DNA from: Microstegium vimineum
Lineage: Eukaryota; Streptophyta; Magnoliopsida; Poales; Poaceae
DNA length: 64,000 bases
Direction of reading: 5' to 3'
NCBI GenBank assembly: GCA_022036555.1
Contig: CM039133.1
Location: 44,964,718-45,028,717 of the forward strand
Positions 34,270-46,617 of this stretch are shown one piece after another (position 1 is the stretch's first letter; each line of letters begins with the position of its first letter). Both the position numbers and the translations under genes were made by a program. The notes under the pieces are model-generated. The model saw nothing but the letters and a program-made list of their open reading frames with translations. It made no database searches and was not told where the DNA came from.

Positions 34270-36158
34270 TTGAGTTCTTGATAGTGGGTGCACTCAACAC
34301 ATGACCGGAGATTCTAGAATGTTCAAATCAATCAACTCCAATACCAAAGATGGCATTGATAGTATTACATTTGGTGATAATGGCAAGGTCAAGGTCAAGG
34401 GTCTTGGCAAGATTGCAATATCCAATGACTTGAGCATATCAAATGTCTTGCTAGTTGAGAGCTTGAACTTCAATTTGCTATCGGTAGCTCAATTGTGTGA
34501 TCTTGGATTCAAATGCATATTTGGAGTAGATGATGGTTGAGATCATTAGTGTAGATGGTTCAAACTTGATCTTCAAAGGCTTTAGATATGAGAACCTCTA
34601 CCTAGTTTATTTTAATGCTAGTGAAGCTCAATTGTCAACTTGCTTGCTCACTAAATCAAGTATGGGTTGGTTATGGCATAGAAGGCTTGGTCATATTGGG
34701 ATAAAGCAATTGAATAGATTGATCAAACATGACTTAGTAAGAGGCTTGAAAGATGTTGTATTTGAGAAGGACAAACTTTGTAGCTCTTATCAAGCCGGAA
34801 AACAAGTTGGTAACACCCATCCAAATAAGATCATGATGAGCACTAGTAGAGCATTTGAGTTGTTGCACATGGATCTATTTGGATCAACAACATACACTAG
34901 CATTGGAGGTAACAAGTATGGATTTGTCATAGTGGATGATCTTACAAGATATACTTGGGTATTATTTCTCAATGACAAGAGTGATACATTTGCCACATTC
35001 AAATCATTTGTCAAGAGATGTCGCAATGAGTTTGAAACCACTATCAAGAAAGTGAGAAGTGATAATGGAAGTTAATTCAAGAATACAAGAGTTGAAGAGC
35101 TATGTGATGAATTGGGAATCAAGCATCAACTCTCGGCCAAGTACACTCCATAATCAAATGGCCTTGTTGAGAGGAAGAATAGAACATTGATTTATATGGC
35201 AAGGTCTATGCTTAGTGAGTACAATGTGAGTCAATCCTTTTGGGCCGAAGCTATCAACACCGCTTGCTACTCTAGCAACCGGTTATATTGTCACCAATTG
35301 ATGGAGAAGACTCCATATGAGTTATTAAATGGAAGAAAGCCCAACATTGCATACTTTAGAGTCTTTGGGTGCAAATGCTACATCTTGAAGAAAGGCACAA
35401 GACTTGGAAAGTTTGACAAGAAGTGTGATGAAGGGTTCTTACTTGGTTACTCAACCACAAGCAAGGCCTATAGAGTGTGGAATTCGGCTAGTGGTATACT
35501 TGAGGAGGTTCATGATGTTGAATTTGATGAAACCAATGGCTCCCAAGTTGAGAATGAGAATATAGAAGATGTGAGTGGATCTCAATTGGCAAATACAATG
35601 AAGAGCATGCATATTGGGGATATTCGGCCTAGGCAAGTGATTGACATTGAAGATGATAAAGATCAAGTGCTCAACTCACCTCAAATGCAAGCTAGAAGCT
35701 CTCAAGCACAAGATCAACAAGTTGCTAGTTCATCTCAACCAAGCTCAAGCAATCAAGTTCCAACTCTCCAACCGACCAACATTGCAAGAGATCACTCCAT
35801 TGATCAAATAGTTGGTGACATTACAAGTGGTGTTCAAACAAGATCAAGATTGGCATCCTTTTGTGAGCACTACTCCTTTGTATCATCCATAGAGCCAACA
35901 AAGATAGATGAAGCCCTACAAGATGTTGATTGGGTCAATGCTATGCATGAAGAGCTCAATAATTTCACTAGGAACCAAGTTTGGGAACTAGTTGAAAGGC
36001 CCAAGAACTACAATGTGATTGGTACAAGATGGGTATTTAGAAACAAGCAAGATCAAGATGGTATAGTTGTGAGAAACAAAGCAAGATTGGTAGCTCAAGG
36101 GTACACTCAAGTTGAGGGTCTTGACTTTGGAGAAACTTATGCATGTGCATGTGCTTAA
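34270..36158 (+). pseudogene. Copia-1 protease and integrase, with stop codons
   Basis: The protease active site VLDSGCTQHMTGDS lies near 34275-34316. The pre-integrase HRRLGHIG region with CSSYQAGK follows at 34676-34800, where zinc ligands are partly changed. The integrase core shows HMDLFG, VIVDDLTRYTWV, VRSDNGS and VERKNRT. In-frame stops occur at 35074-35076 and near 35152-35154. The 35187-36158 frame carries the integrase C-terminal FGCKCYILKKGTRLGKFD region and the start of RT (WVFRNKQDQDGIVVRNKARL), ending at a TAA near 36158. Confidence 0.82.
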
Positions 36159-36173
36159 GAAACATGACTGATT

Positions 36174-36932
36174 TTGAATGATTTAGAGGCAAATAGAATT
36201 CTATTGGCCTATGCATGTGCACACAACATCAAGCTATACCAAATGGATGTGAAAAGTTCTTTCCTAAATGGATACATCAATGAACTAGTATATGTTGAGC
36301 AACCTCCCAGATTTGAAGATGAAAAGAAGCCCAACCATGTGTACAAGTTGAGAAAGGCTTTATATGGCTTGAAGCAAGCACCTAGAGCATGGTATGAAAG
36401 ATTGAGGGACTTCCTTCTATCTAAAGGGTTCATCATCGGGAAGGTTGATACTACTCTCTTCACCAAGAAGCTTGGCAAGGATCTATTTGTGCTCCAAATC
36501 TATGTGGATGACATCATATTCGGTTCAACCAATCAAGAATTTTGTGAAGAATTTGGTAAGATGATGGCAAATGAGTTTGAAATGTCAATGATTGGTGAAC
36601 TTAGCTACTTTCTTGGTCTTCAAATCAAGCAATTGAAGAATGCCACCTTTGTGAGTCAAGGCAAGTACATCAAGGATATGATGAAGAAGTTTGGCTTAGA
36701 AGATTCTAAAGTCATTAGCACTCCAATGGGCACTAATGGACACTTGGATAGTGATGCTAGTGGAAATATGGTGGATCAAAATTTGTATCGGTCTATGATT
36801 GGAAGCTTACTCTATGTGACCGCTTCTAGGCCGGATGTGATGTTTAGTGTATGCATGTGTGCAAGATTCCAAGCCTCTCCAAGAGAAAGTCACTTGAAGC
36901 CTACAAAGAGAATATTAAGGTACTTGATCTAG
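36174..36932 (+). pseudogene. Copia-1 reverse transcriptase, RNase H missing
   Basis: Reads QMDVKSSFLNGYINE, ALYGLKQAPRAWYERL, the catalytic YVDDIIFGSTN, FEMSMIGELSYFLGLQI and SRPDVMFSVCMCARFQ, all standard Copia RT blocks. It stops right after RILRYLI at 36930-36932. The expected RNase H with its DADWAG and TKHIDIR-like blocks is absent, and the following 0.75 kb is non-coding. Confidence 0.85.
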
Positions 36933-37696
36933 TGGTAGCATATGACATATTTGTGGGCTTGCAATCCTAGTGTTTGATCTAGAATATGAACTTCAAATGT
37001 TTAACTCAACATAGGCAAGATAACCATTCTAGGATGTGTGAACAAGCTTGTCTATGGTTTAAACCGAGTTAAATACCTTGGGGAAAGTAATCTAGATTGA
37101 ACCACAACTAAGCTTCTCTCCAATAATCAATCCTTTTGAGCACATCTTTTATGATAATAGATGATAAAGGGGGAGAAGTAAGTAGTACAACAAAGAAAAA
37201 TATTTTTGAAAATTTTAAAATGAATGAAAGCACACAAGTAGGGGGAGCAAGCCTATGAATAAAGTTGTTGCATATCTTTGTGCATTCATAAGTGCTTGCT
37301 TGAATATGTACTTATATTCATGATATGCTTGTGTGGTGAATGATAGAAACCTAAAATGATATGGTGCTTGAGGAATTAGCATGATTAGGTGTTTATATTT
37401 TCATATGGTATCTAGTTCTCTAAAGTTTGCCTTTCAAAGTGTTTTCATGTGGTTTCTAGGAATTCATGGTGCTAAGGATGGTATATTATTGCACTCCGAT
37501 TGGAATCACGCTTCAAAGGTCCATCCTACACACCTTAGCATCATTTGGTAGCATTCACTCTCCCACAATTCTTATTCATGCATATGTGATCAAAATGAAC
37601 CAAACTCATATATCACATATGTAGGGGGAGCTAATACTACCAAAGTTGAAATTTTTATCATATATATTTATTTGTGAAAGGTTGTCATCAATTACC

Positions 37697-37710
37697 AAAA
37701 AGGGGGAGAT
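37697..37710 (+). promoter_or_regulatory. Polypurine tract of Copia-1
   Basis: AAAAAGGGGGAGAT sits immediately before the 3' LTR start TGAAAGACC; this is the plus-strand primer site of SIRE/Opie-type elements. Confidence 0.85.
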
Positions 37711-40700
37711 TGAAAGACCTTGTTTGGTTTTGGTTAATTGATGAAACCTATGGACTAACCCTTGTACTAAGTGTATGATCAAGATAGGGTAATCCACCTT
37801 GGTACATGGAGCTAGATGAATGACCATGATGGATCAATTGCTCCATGGACTAGGGAAAAGAAGAAAGAGAAAAACAAAAATGGGCTCAAGGCAAAGGTAT
37901 ATCATAGGGACATTTTTGGTTTAGTGATCAAGACATTATAGAGAGTGTGATCACCTTTAGGATAGATAGCCGTACTATTAAGAAGGGAAAACTCGTTTTG
38001 ATTACGGTTATCTTGTGCCACTAGGTTTGCATTGCATCCATATAAAAATGAAACTAAGTGACACAAACTAAATTAAATCCAAGAAAATATGTTGTAAAAG
38101 GCTAACACAGGGGAACAATGTTTGAAAGACATGGTGTTAGCACTTGAAGACTTGGAGAAGAAGAGGCGGCTCTGTTTGACACTCAGAAGGGCTTCGGACG
38201 CAGGGTCCGGACGCGGGCAAGATGTCGTCCGGACAAATAGACATGCGTCCGGTGGCTTACCCTAGCCCTCGGATTCTCTGGACGGGAGGTCCAGACGCTA
38301 ATGAAGGTCCGGACGCAGGGCTCCGGTCAATCGTCCGGATGAAAGTTGCTCTCTAGTTGCTCTCTGTGTAGCGATCGGACGCTGTTGTACGTCCGGACTG
38401 TCACACCCCAAAATTTCTATTTTGGGTTGTGAATAGAAAACACCACATAAAATAAAAGATTTTATGATTTTCCTAAAATTTATAAGATCTAATTAGGTTT
38501 TTAGTAAATAAAAATGTGCAAAATGTGAGTTTAAATTTTTTTTCAATATAATTTGAATGGTGTGTTGCATTCATGCCTTTGCATTAAATTTTATTCAGTG
38601 AAAACCAATTTATGAAAACTCGGTTTTGGTCCAAATCGATTTTTGATCTATTTATAAAGTAAATTAGAGTTTCAAAAGTTTTTCTCAAAATAAGTTCAAA
38701 GTTTAATTTTCAAAACCTAGAAATGATTTCTAAACTATTTCAAAGTTTATTTGTTTTCAAAAGGTTTTGGTTTTGTTTCAAAAGGCTTTGAAAATGGTTT
38801 TCAAATGAATTTGCAAAACAAAAAGAAAAGAAAAAGGAAAAGAGGATCTCTCTCTCACTCTCCCTTTTGGCCCGGATCAGAAACCAGCCTAGCTCCTACA
38901 CTCCCTCACCCGCAACCCTCCTTTGCCCCTTGGGCCAGCTCTCGGCCCAGCACCCCGAGGCCCACGCGGGCACACCCCCTCCGTAGCACTCACCCCCCCT
39001 CTCACTGTCACGCGGGCCCGACCTGTTGGCGCCGCCTCCAACAAACACACACCGCGCTGCACTCCCTCCCTTTCGCTGCCCGGTGGGACCACCCTGTCGG
39101 CGCCAACCTGAGCCCTGCATCCTCTCCCACGCTCACTGCCCCGTGGGTCCCGATCAGCACAGACGGGGAAACCCCCCTCACATCTCTCTCTCTCTGGCTA
39201 GCAGGGCCCGCACGTCATCCTCTTGCCCCTTTCTTCTCCGATGCGCAGCGAAGATGCCGCCGACATCACTGACCTTCCTTCCCCATCACTCCGATGGAAG
39301 GCAAGTGACGCCAGGCCATCAAGGCCCGCCTTGACGTCGCGATCACCGCCTCGCTCCGCCTATAAAGTCCCCCGTAGGAGATCCTTCCTCCCCTGCTCTC
39401 TCTCTCTCTCTCTGTTTCCGCACTCACTGCCACCGGCGTTCTCGCCGTTCAGAGCCCCTACGCGCGGCGTCGAGCACCCTCGGAGCATCGCCTCTACTCC
39501 GCGCGTCCGTAACGCCCCTCACCGTGCCTTAGCACCCCGTGGTTCGCAGTACCGATGCTCACCGTGTCCGTTTCGCTGTTCCAGCCGCCACCGCACGTCG
39601 TCGGTTCGCTCGGAGCACCCGCGGACCTCACCACCGAAACGATCGCACTCGCGGTATACTCCTCTCCCTCCCCGTACCCTTGTATCCTTCGATTTTGCAC
39701 CATAGCCGCGTAATCGATAGTCAGTCATGACACCACCGTGGTCATCTCACTCCAGCGCGATTTAGAGTCAATCGAACACCCCAACGCAACTGCACGGGCA
39801 CACCGCACATCCCCATGCCCTCAATTTGTGTCGTAGCACCCTTTAGCCGTTGTTCCGCACACCACCGACCTCTCCGGCCATGGCGCCGCCGCGGACACGC
39901 CGCTCCGGCCGTCCACCGCCTCTCCTGAGTACCGCACTGACACCGCACGGTCATGCCTCACCCACCGGTGCCCTCAATTCGGCTTCTAGCCCCGCAAATC
40001 GCCACACCCACATGCCACCGAGCAACACCGGCCATGGCCCCGCCATGAGCACACTGCTCTGGTGAGCCACCACCTCAACCGAGCCCACAATTGCACTCAC
40101 ACGAGCACGATGGTCCTCCCTGTGCTCTTGGTTGTGTCCGAGGAGTCCGGGAATGTGTTTCCGCTATTCTCTGGCGAGCTCCGCCCCTGCTGGCCATGGC
40201 GCCGCCATGCCTTCGCTATGCCGCAGCGGGGAATTCTTCCCCTTTTTTCTGTGCCGTTCGATCCTATCTGAATGGCTCAGATTAAAACATACCGGTTCGG
40301 TATGACTCCGGTGCACCGTGCACCCGTGGACCGGAGGTGCCACACGCACGTCAGCGCGTCCACGCACCCACGCGGTGGACCGCGCCACTCGCGCAGTGCC
40401 ATGTGGCACCCCACGTCAGCGTGGCATCAGCACGACGTCAGCCCTGCGTCAGCAGTGGCGCAGGCAAACCGACAATCCCTACTGCTTTTGCAGAGAAGCC
40501 CCCGAGTTTTCCAAAAATAAACCCGCAATCCATCTCTGTTCTAAATCATTCAAAATTAGTCCTGTTTCTTATGATCTAGCCCCTGACCTTTGTGTATAAT
40601 TATACCCGCACACCAGAGCCTTTTCTTTTTCTGTTTTATTTATTTAAAATCCGAAAAATGAGTTCATTTTATTTACACAACTGCCATCAAACTTCAAAAG

Positions 40701-43672
40701 CTCATATCTCTTTCGTTTTAACTCCGTTTTGAGTCTTTCAAATTGCGTTAGATTCATAAAATCATACTATACAGTTTAGAATCTTTAAAACTATGTTAAT
40801 AGCTCTATAATTTCATGGTAAATACCTAATTTGATTAAATACTATGCAATTTACTTTATAAATAAAATGTGAGTAGTTCAACTTTAGTTTTTCAAATACA
40901 AATATAAGTTTGACTTAATCCAACTTAGGTATTTCTTTGAAATACCTTATTCACCATTTTACATAGCTAAAACTAATAAAGCCCTTAAGTTTCCTTTTTA
41001 AAACCTAATCTACCGTTAGGTGTATCTTGCAAACCGTAGCTCCGTTTTAGGTGGTTTTTGCGCTCACAAGTTTGTAGCGATGCGTAGAATACATTAGTTA
41101 CCTTTATAGTATGCTTGTGTAATGTATGGTGTACTGTTTTAGGTTCTTTTGTGATGCTTGTGACGTTAAATGTGGAGCTTTGCAAGGATGTTCAAAGGAA
41201 AGTTGGAAAGTTGAGCAAGCATATGGAAGGCAAGTATAGCAAGGGACTCTCCTTGTTACCTATACATTTTAAGGTCACTTAATTTATATGCATGTGTCTA
41301 CCTTGTTAACCCTAAGGATTTATTCTAGATATTTGTTATCCTGTACCTTGTCACCTTTGTGGGTTGCATTGGATAGATCAAAGCTAGTGCTCCTAAAGAA
41401 TAACCATGATCTTGTAACTTGATTAATGATATATGAAATGGTGATAAAATATGACTTTTTAGCAACGTGGACTATAGGTGGAACATCAGGAACTCACACC
41501 TTTGTTCTCACTCATAGGGGTATCTCTGTAAGCGGCCACCCAGGAAAACCGTGCTACCCCGAGTGTTATATGGCTCTGACTTTAATTCAGTACCTAGTAT
41601 GTCTCTAGCTTGTTAGAGGTTACCATTTATTAGCGCATGAGGGGAGGGTCGAGTGATGTTTGGCGCTTTTCCTATCAGGGAGGCATACATGGTGCTACGT
41701 CACATGTGATGCCACCTGAAGGAGAATACCCATGCATACTAGACATTAGCCTCGCGGCCCTAACTTGTTAGAGTATATTAGCGAAAGGATATGTGGTGAA
41801 CCCTGCCGACCTTACCTTGGTGGTGGGTTAAGAGGCTGATCACCGCGAAAGGGCAATTCACGGCTTGGGGGTAAAGATGTACAACCTCTGCAGAGTGTAA
41901 AACTATCATGATAGCCGTGCTCGCAGTTACGAGCGGTCTGGATCCTTCACATTGTGATGTCCTTATGTCATGGTTCATCAAATGTTATTTTGGCATTGAT
42001 TATTATTATTTGTTCATATAAGCATTATATCTTGTTCACTTGATCATGTGGTTATTGGGCTTATGAAGACCTTGATGCTACTCAAATGCTAAAACTATGA
42101 CTAATTAAAAGCAAACGCAGTTAAACCCGTGTCTATCCTTTTTGGGCCTCATAAACCCCATAGTTATACATGCTGAGCATGGTGAGCTGACGCTTGTTGT
42201 CATCACCTTTACATAAAAATCACGGATGGGTACCAGATGGTGGAGCAAGTGATGTGTTACCAAAGGAGTACTAGGAGAGTGTACCCCTAGTCAACGGTCC
42301 CTGTGGAGTATGGAGACCCGAAGACTAGAGTTATAGACTACCTTCCGCGATGCTTTGTTATAGATGTAAGTCTTTTTGTAACTATGTTTCGATATATAAT
42401 AAAGCATTGACTTTGATAATCTCCATATTTGCATATATGTTTTGTGTGGACATCCTGGGCACACATATACATCGTATTCGGTATTCTTTGGAAAATCGGG
42501 TGCTACACGGACGCAGGACTCCGATCGCGAGTCCGGGCGTTTGGATCTCTCTGGATCGGCTCTACGTAGGGTCCGGGCGCAGGAAATACAAAGTCCGGAC
42601 GCTACTGTTTCACGGGTCCAGAGGTGACGTGTCTGCTCGGAAAAGGGGCACCAACAGGCGAATTCAAAATGGCAGAGGGTCCTGACGCATGCGCGATGGT
42701 CCGAACCCCCCCCCATGCATCTTGCGTTCGGAGTCACGCAGAAGACAGTGAAAAGGAGCAAAACGGCTAGCTCGGTTTGGATGGCTATTAAGTGGCTTGG
42801 CCGGCTCCTAGGGCTCTCTCTTGCACCTCCCATTCATTTGACATACTTGTGCTTGCTTGAGATAGCCCCAACTCATTCTCTTCACTCTTGTTGCATACTT
42901 GTGAGAGTTTGAGTGATCCAACTACTTTGATCATTGCATTGCATCTTAGTGGCACTTAGTCATCGTCATCGCCACGAAGTTTCTTGTTATTCTTGGTGTT
43001 TGCCAACACCTAGACGACTTGGGTGATTAAGGAAGCTTCGGCGCAATTGATGATTGTTTGTGGCCGGCTTCGACGATTGTGAGAGAGCTTGTACCCACCT
43101 CGACGGAGCGTCAAAGGGTAACTCTAGTGGATTGCTCGTGTCATTGAGTTACTCTCATTTGGGTGGATTCTTGTGGCGCCCGAGTTAGTGGGGTAGGCTT
43201 GTCATTGCCTATTAGCCACCGAATCACCACTTGAGTAGTCGACACAACGAGGACTAGCTTGGTGGCAACCAAGTGAACCTCGGGAGAAAAATCGATTGTC
43301 ATCTTGTCTCCGGCTACTTATTGGTATTCATTGTGATTGGTTATCTACATTGACTTTCATATATCACAAGGCATCGGTATATCTATCACCTCCTCTCTTG
43401 CATTTATATTCATTCATATCTTGTCTAGTTAGCTTGCTAGTTAGCTTCTTTAGTAGTTGTTCTTGCTAGTTTGTGCTAAGTGCTTTAGGTTCATGCTATT
43501 GATTGTTAAGCACTCTTAGTTAACTAGAATTGTATTGGATAGGTCGCTTTGCACCCCAAGTAGAGCTAGAGAAAAAAGCTTCGCTTAAGTGTTATCTAAC
43601 CTTTTGCTCTAGTGATTTGTAGAATTTTTATTAGGCTATTCACCCCCCCCTCTAGCCATCTAGAACCTTTCA
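37711..43672 (+). repeat. 3' LTR of Copia-1, interrupted by a solo LTR
   Basis: Starts TGAAAGACC and ends ACCTTTCA. Removing 38399-42512 (insert plus one target copy) leaves an LTR of about 1848 bp collinear with the 5' LTR. The target duplication cttat follows at 43673-43677. Confidence 0.88.
38399..42507 (+). mobile_element. 4.1-kb solo LTR, probably of a Tekay/Del-type Gypsy
   Basis: Begins TGTCACACCCCAAAATTTCT and ends CGGGTGCTACA, flanked by the exact duplication cggac (38394-38398 and 42508-42512). No protein domain lies inside. A GC-rich middle (38870-40520) has CCTATAAAG near 39358-39366 as a possible LTR promoter, and 'ataataaagc' near 42400 looks like a polyadenylation region. Very long LTRs starting TGTCACACCC occur in grass Tekay-lineage elements; the family assignment is an inference. 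Confidence 0.75.
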
Positions 43673-43873
43673 CTTATCCATCCAAACAGAAAACAAGGGG
43701 ACCCTTTCACACTGTTAACGGATGACGGGTGTAAAACGTCGAACCAAAGAGCTCCTAGGTTACAGAGGAGAATGCTCGGGATTGCAGATGCTATTACAAA
43801 GCTGGTACGGTACTTTGTGAAATTTCTTCATCATGTGATTCGTAGTTTTCTGTAACTGCAGATGCTATTTCTA

Positions 43874-46135
43874 TCTCTATTATAATTTAAATCTTCTAAA
43901 AGTGGAAACCTGGATCTCACCCCTGACCCCACAGTCAGGCTTCCCACCCTCTCCACCGGTTTCAAACTCTACAACAAAGGATCGATTCATGGAATTTGCA
44001 AGTACAAATAACAAAAGGAAACACATGATGTGAACAATAAAATCTCTACTATAATTGAAATCTTCTAAAAGAGTGGGAAGCCTGGATCTCACCCCTGACC
44101 CCACAACCAGACTTCCCACCCTCCTTCTCACCTTCTCACCCCACCGGTTTCAAACTCTACAACAAGGGATCGATTCTTGGAATTTACAAGTACAAATAAC
44201 AAAAGGAAACACACGATGTGAACAATAAAAAATGCACTAATTCTAAATGTCAATCAAGTGATCTCACCACCGAATAAAAAGGAAAACAAATAAAAAACAA
44301 CGAAAAAAACAGTGATCGATCTTGCCACGGAATAATAAAAGGAAACAAATAAAAAACTACAAAATAAACACACGATCGCCACTGGATAAAAAAGAAACAA
44401 ATCAAAGTATAAAAAAAACACACAGATACGATTCAGAACCGATCCAAAAAAATGCATGTTCATCTCGCTGGCCACCGTCTCTCAGATCTACCCGAGTCCC
44501 GACCATCACGGACATGACGTTCTTCGCCTACAATGCGATGGACAAAGCGCTCATGACAACCACGACTAGGTGAGCAACCGTGCTGGCCGCCCACTACTAC
44601 TACAGGCTGGCTACGTCGCGACGGACAGAGGCATCGACAGCAACCACGACCATTTTTAGAGTTGAACCAGAGTAAAACGTTAGCCTGCACCGACACTCTG
44701 GTGACGATCTGAAGTTAAAGGTAACAAAATCATGGAAATAAGACTTAAATATATGATTGGTAGTCCGGGACACGAAGGACTGGGCTCGCGACGTTGGCGC
44801 AAGCGACGATAAGACGGTGGCGACGGACGCAGCACGAGTGACGGGAAGGCCAAGACAAGATGTATTACGACACGATTCAACAATACCTGTCATCACGCCG
44901 AGCAAGGTGAGGTTTCACAATTTATTTCTAAACTCCCCGTCATCTAGAGTTGTTGCCGCTTCTCTATTCTTAAAATCATCAGCTATTTGCAATTATCATC
45001 TTCCAGTGTTTGATCAATAGTGACGGTCCTATAAAATAATTGAAGTTTTACATGATCAGCTACTTGATACAGGTCGTGACGAGCAACCGAGTAAGACGCG
45101 GCAAGTTGTATTGCGACAAGTTTGATACATACGACCATCACGCTATCACGCCGAGCAAGGTGAGGATTGAAAGCAATTTCTGAATTTCTAAACTCATCGT
45201 CATTTGAAGTTTTTGCTACTTCTCTGTTCTAAAAATGATCAGCTACATGCAATCATCATCTTCCAGTATTAATCAGCGGTGGTGGACCTATACGCAAATA
45301 ATGCATGCAAAATCTATCCATTAATTTATTCTCTTCTCTCTATATATCCGTTTGTTTCACTCTTATTTCCTAGCCTTCCTATTTCATACGTACGACGGAC
45401 CACTTCGGCGTCGCCACATTATGGATCCGCTTCCTCCATTTGTATGTTACAAGGGTAAAAAGTTCACCTACATTTTCACAATATTGCAAAAAAGTTCAAT
45501 CTCGCTATTAAACCCACAAAGTCTTCGTGGAACAATAATCTTTATTCCTCGAAATGTGAATTCCTAACATATGTTCTAAACAAATATAGACCGATAATCA
45601 CATATAATATGTTTTGATTTTCTTTCTTATCAAAAAATACTTATTTGCTTTATGCAGAACAAAAAAAATACAAACATGTTGTAAATGAGATGATGCAAGA
45701 AATAACTTGATTATGACTTTTTACGCAAAAAATATTTCCGGGATTATATACATGTTCGATTACAATTTCGTAAAAGATCAACTATTGAAAAATATCACTT
45801 TCATTGTTTTCATGTGCATCTCTACAAAAAACCGTGGCGTTAGCACGGGCACTATACTAATGTTTTTTTAATATGGTTATTTTAGGTACAGTTGTGTGGG
45901 AGGGAGGAATATATTTTAATAATTTTTGTCATATATGATTTTTTATTAAATAAGATTAAATTCTTAATTTATGTTACAAAAGTACATCTATGTCTTTTGA
46001 ACTTGCATTGCTCTAATTTTTTTTTGAGCCACAACATTATGCTTTTGAATAAATCTTAATGAAATACTTCAAATTTGATAGAATTAACTTTGGATTTAAT
46101 ATAGCCCGTAACGTTAGCACGAGTAAATATACTAG
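43874..46135 (+). mobile_element. Helitron with duplicated 5' and 3' termini
   Basis: The 5' end TCTCTATTATAATTTAAATC follows an A at 43873, and the 3' end is CTAG followed by T at 46132-46136, preceded by a weak hairpin around 'cccgtaacgttagcacgag'. A second 5' end, TCTCTACTATAATTGAAATC, lies at 44043. A second 3' end, with stem CCGTG...CACGG and then CTAA followed by T, lies at 45832-45861. The first 169 bp (43874-44042) is repeated almost base for base at 44043-44230. No Rep/helicase ORF was seen, so it is non-autonomous. A ~150-bp internal repeat also occurs (about 44868-45018 and 45115-45290), with 'atcacgccgagcaaggtgag' in both. Confidence 0.65.
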
Positions 46136-46617
46136 TTACAAAGAAGATAGAAATTGCCAGAGCTGTTGGAGTGATTCCTACAGTATCACCTTAGTTTAAT
46201 TTTATTAATCAAGTATATGTCCACATCCTTGTTAGATAAATAGAACTGACGTGAAGTGTTTTTCTGAGATTGAGGCAGCTAGCAATGGGCTTTCCAACAT
46301 TAGAGCCTCATATTGGGCTTGGGCCACGACGGCTGATAGGTTTGTCTGGCAACTGCATCTAATTTTTTTTTTTTTGAATTCAACTGCATCTAATTGTTGA
46401 AATCACTCGCCGTCAGCGAGAATGTTCTGCATGTTTCAATCTGGAGGAAGTGACTGAAAAGTTCAGCGACCTTCCATTAATCGCAAAGGCTTTCGGGTGC
46501 CATTACAATTGCCGTTCTTGTTATTATCAGTATGATCTTTAACAGCACAAATTATTTGAGATGCAATCTTTCTTGTAATAATAATAAAAAATAATTGTAA
46601 TGTAGTCATAATCTTCT

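Larger units (their letters stand above)
18876..43672 (+). mobile_element. Copia LTR retrotransposon (SIRE/Opie-like), disrupted by nested insertions
   Basis: Bounded by the exact 5-bp duplication cttat (18871-18875 and 43673-43677). It starts TGAAAGATCTTG and ends ACCTTTCA, with a polypurine tract directly before the 3' LTR. Layout: 5' LTR (18876-20130, 3' end lost), nested Gypsy (20131-32754), gag (from 32755), protease, integrase and RT (to 36932), non-coding tail, PPT, and 3' LTR (37711-43672) that contains a 4.1-kb solo LTR. The primer binding site, first part of gag and RNase H are missing, so the element is non-autonomous. In the first ~155 bp the two LTRs differ at about four positions, suggesting a fairly recent insertion. 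Confidence 0.9.
18340..43759. mobile_element. DNA transposon split by the nested retrotransposon stack
   Basis: The left terminus 'ctaggtgttgtttggttcag' (18340) and the complement of the right terminus, 'ctaggagctctttggttcga' (ending about 43759), form imperfect inverted repeats of the 'tgtttggtt' type seen in grass DNA elements. Without the inserted Copia stack (18876-43677) the element would be about 0.6 kb. Its left arm (18430-18850) is GC-rich and may be captured sequence. No transposase was seen. Confidence 0.5.
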
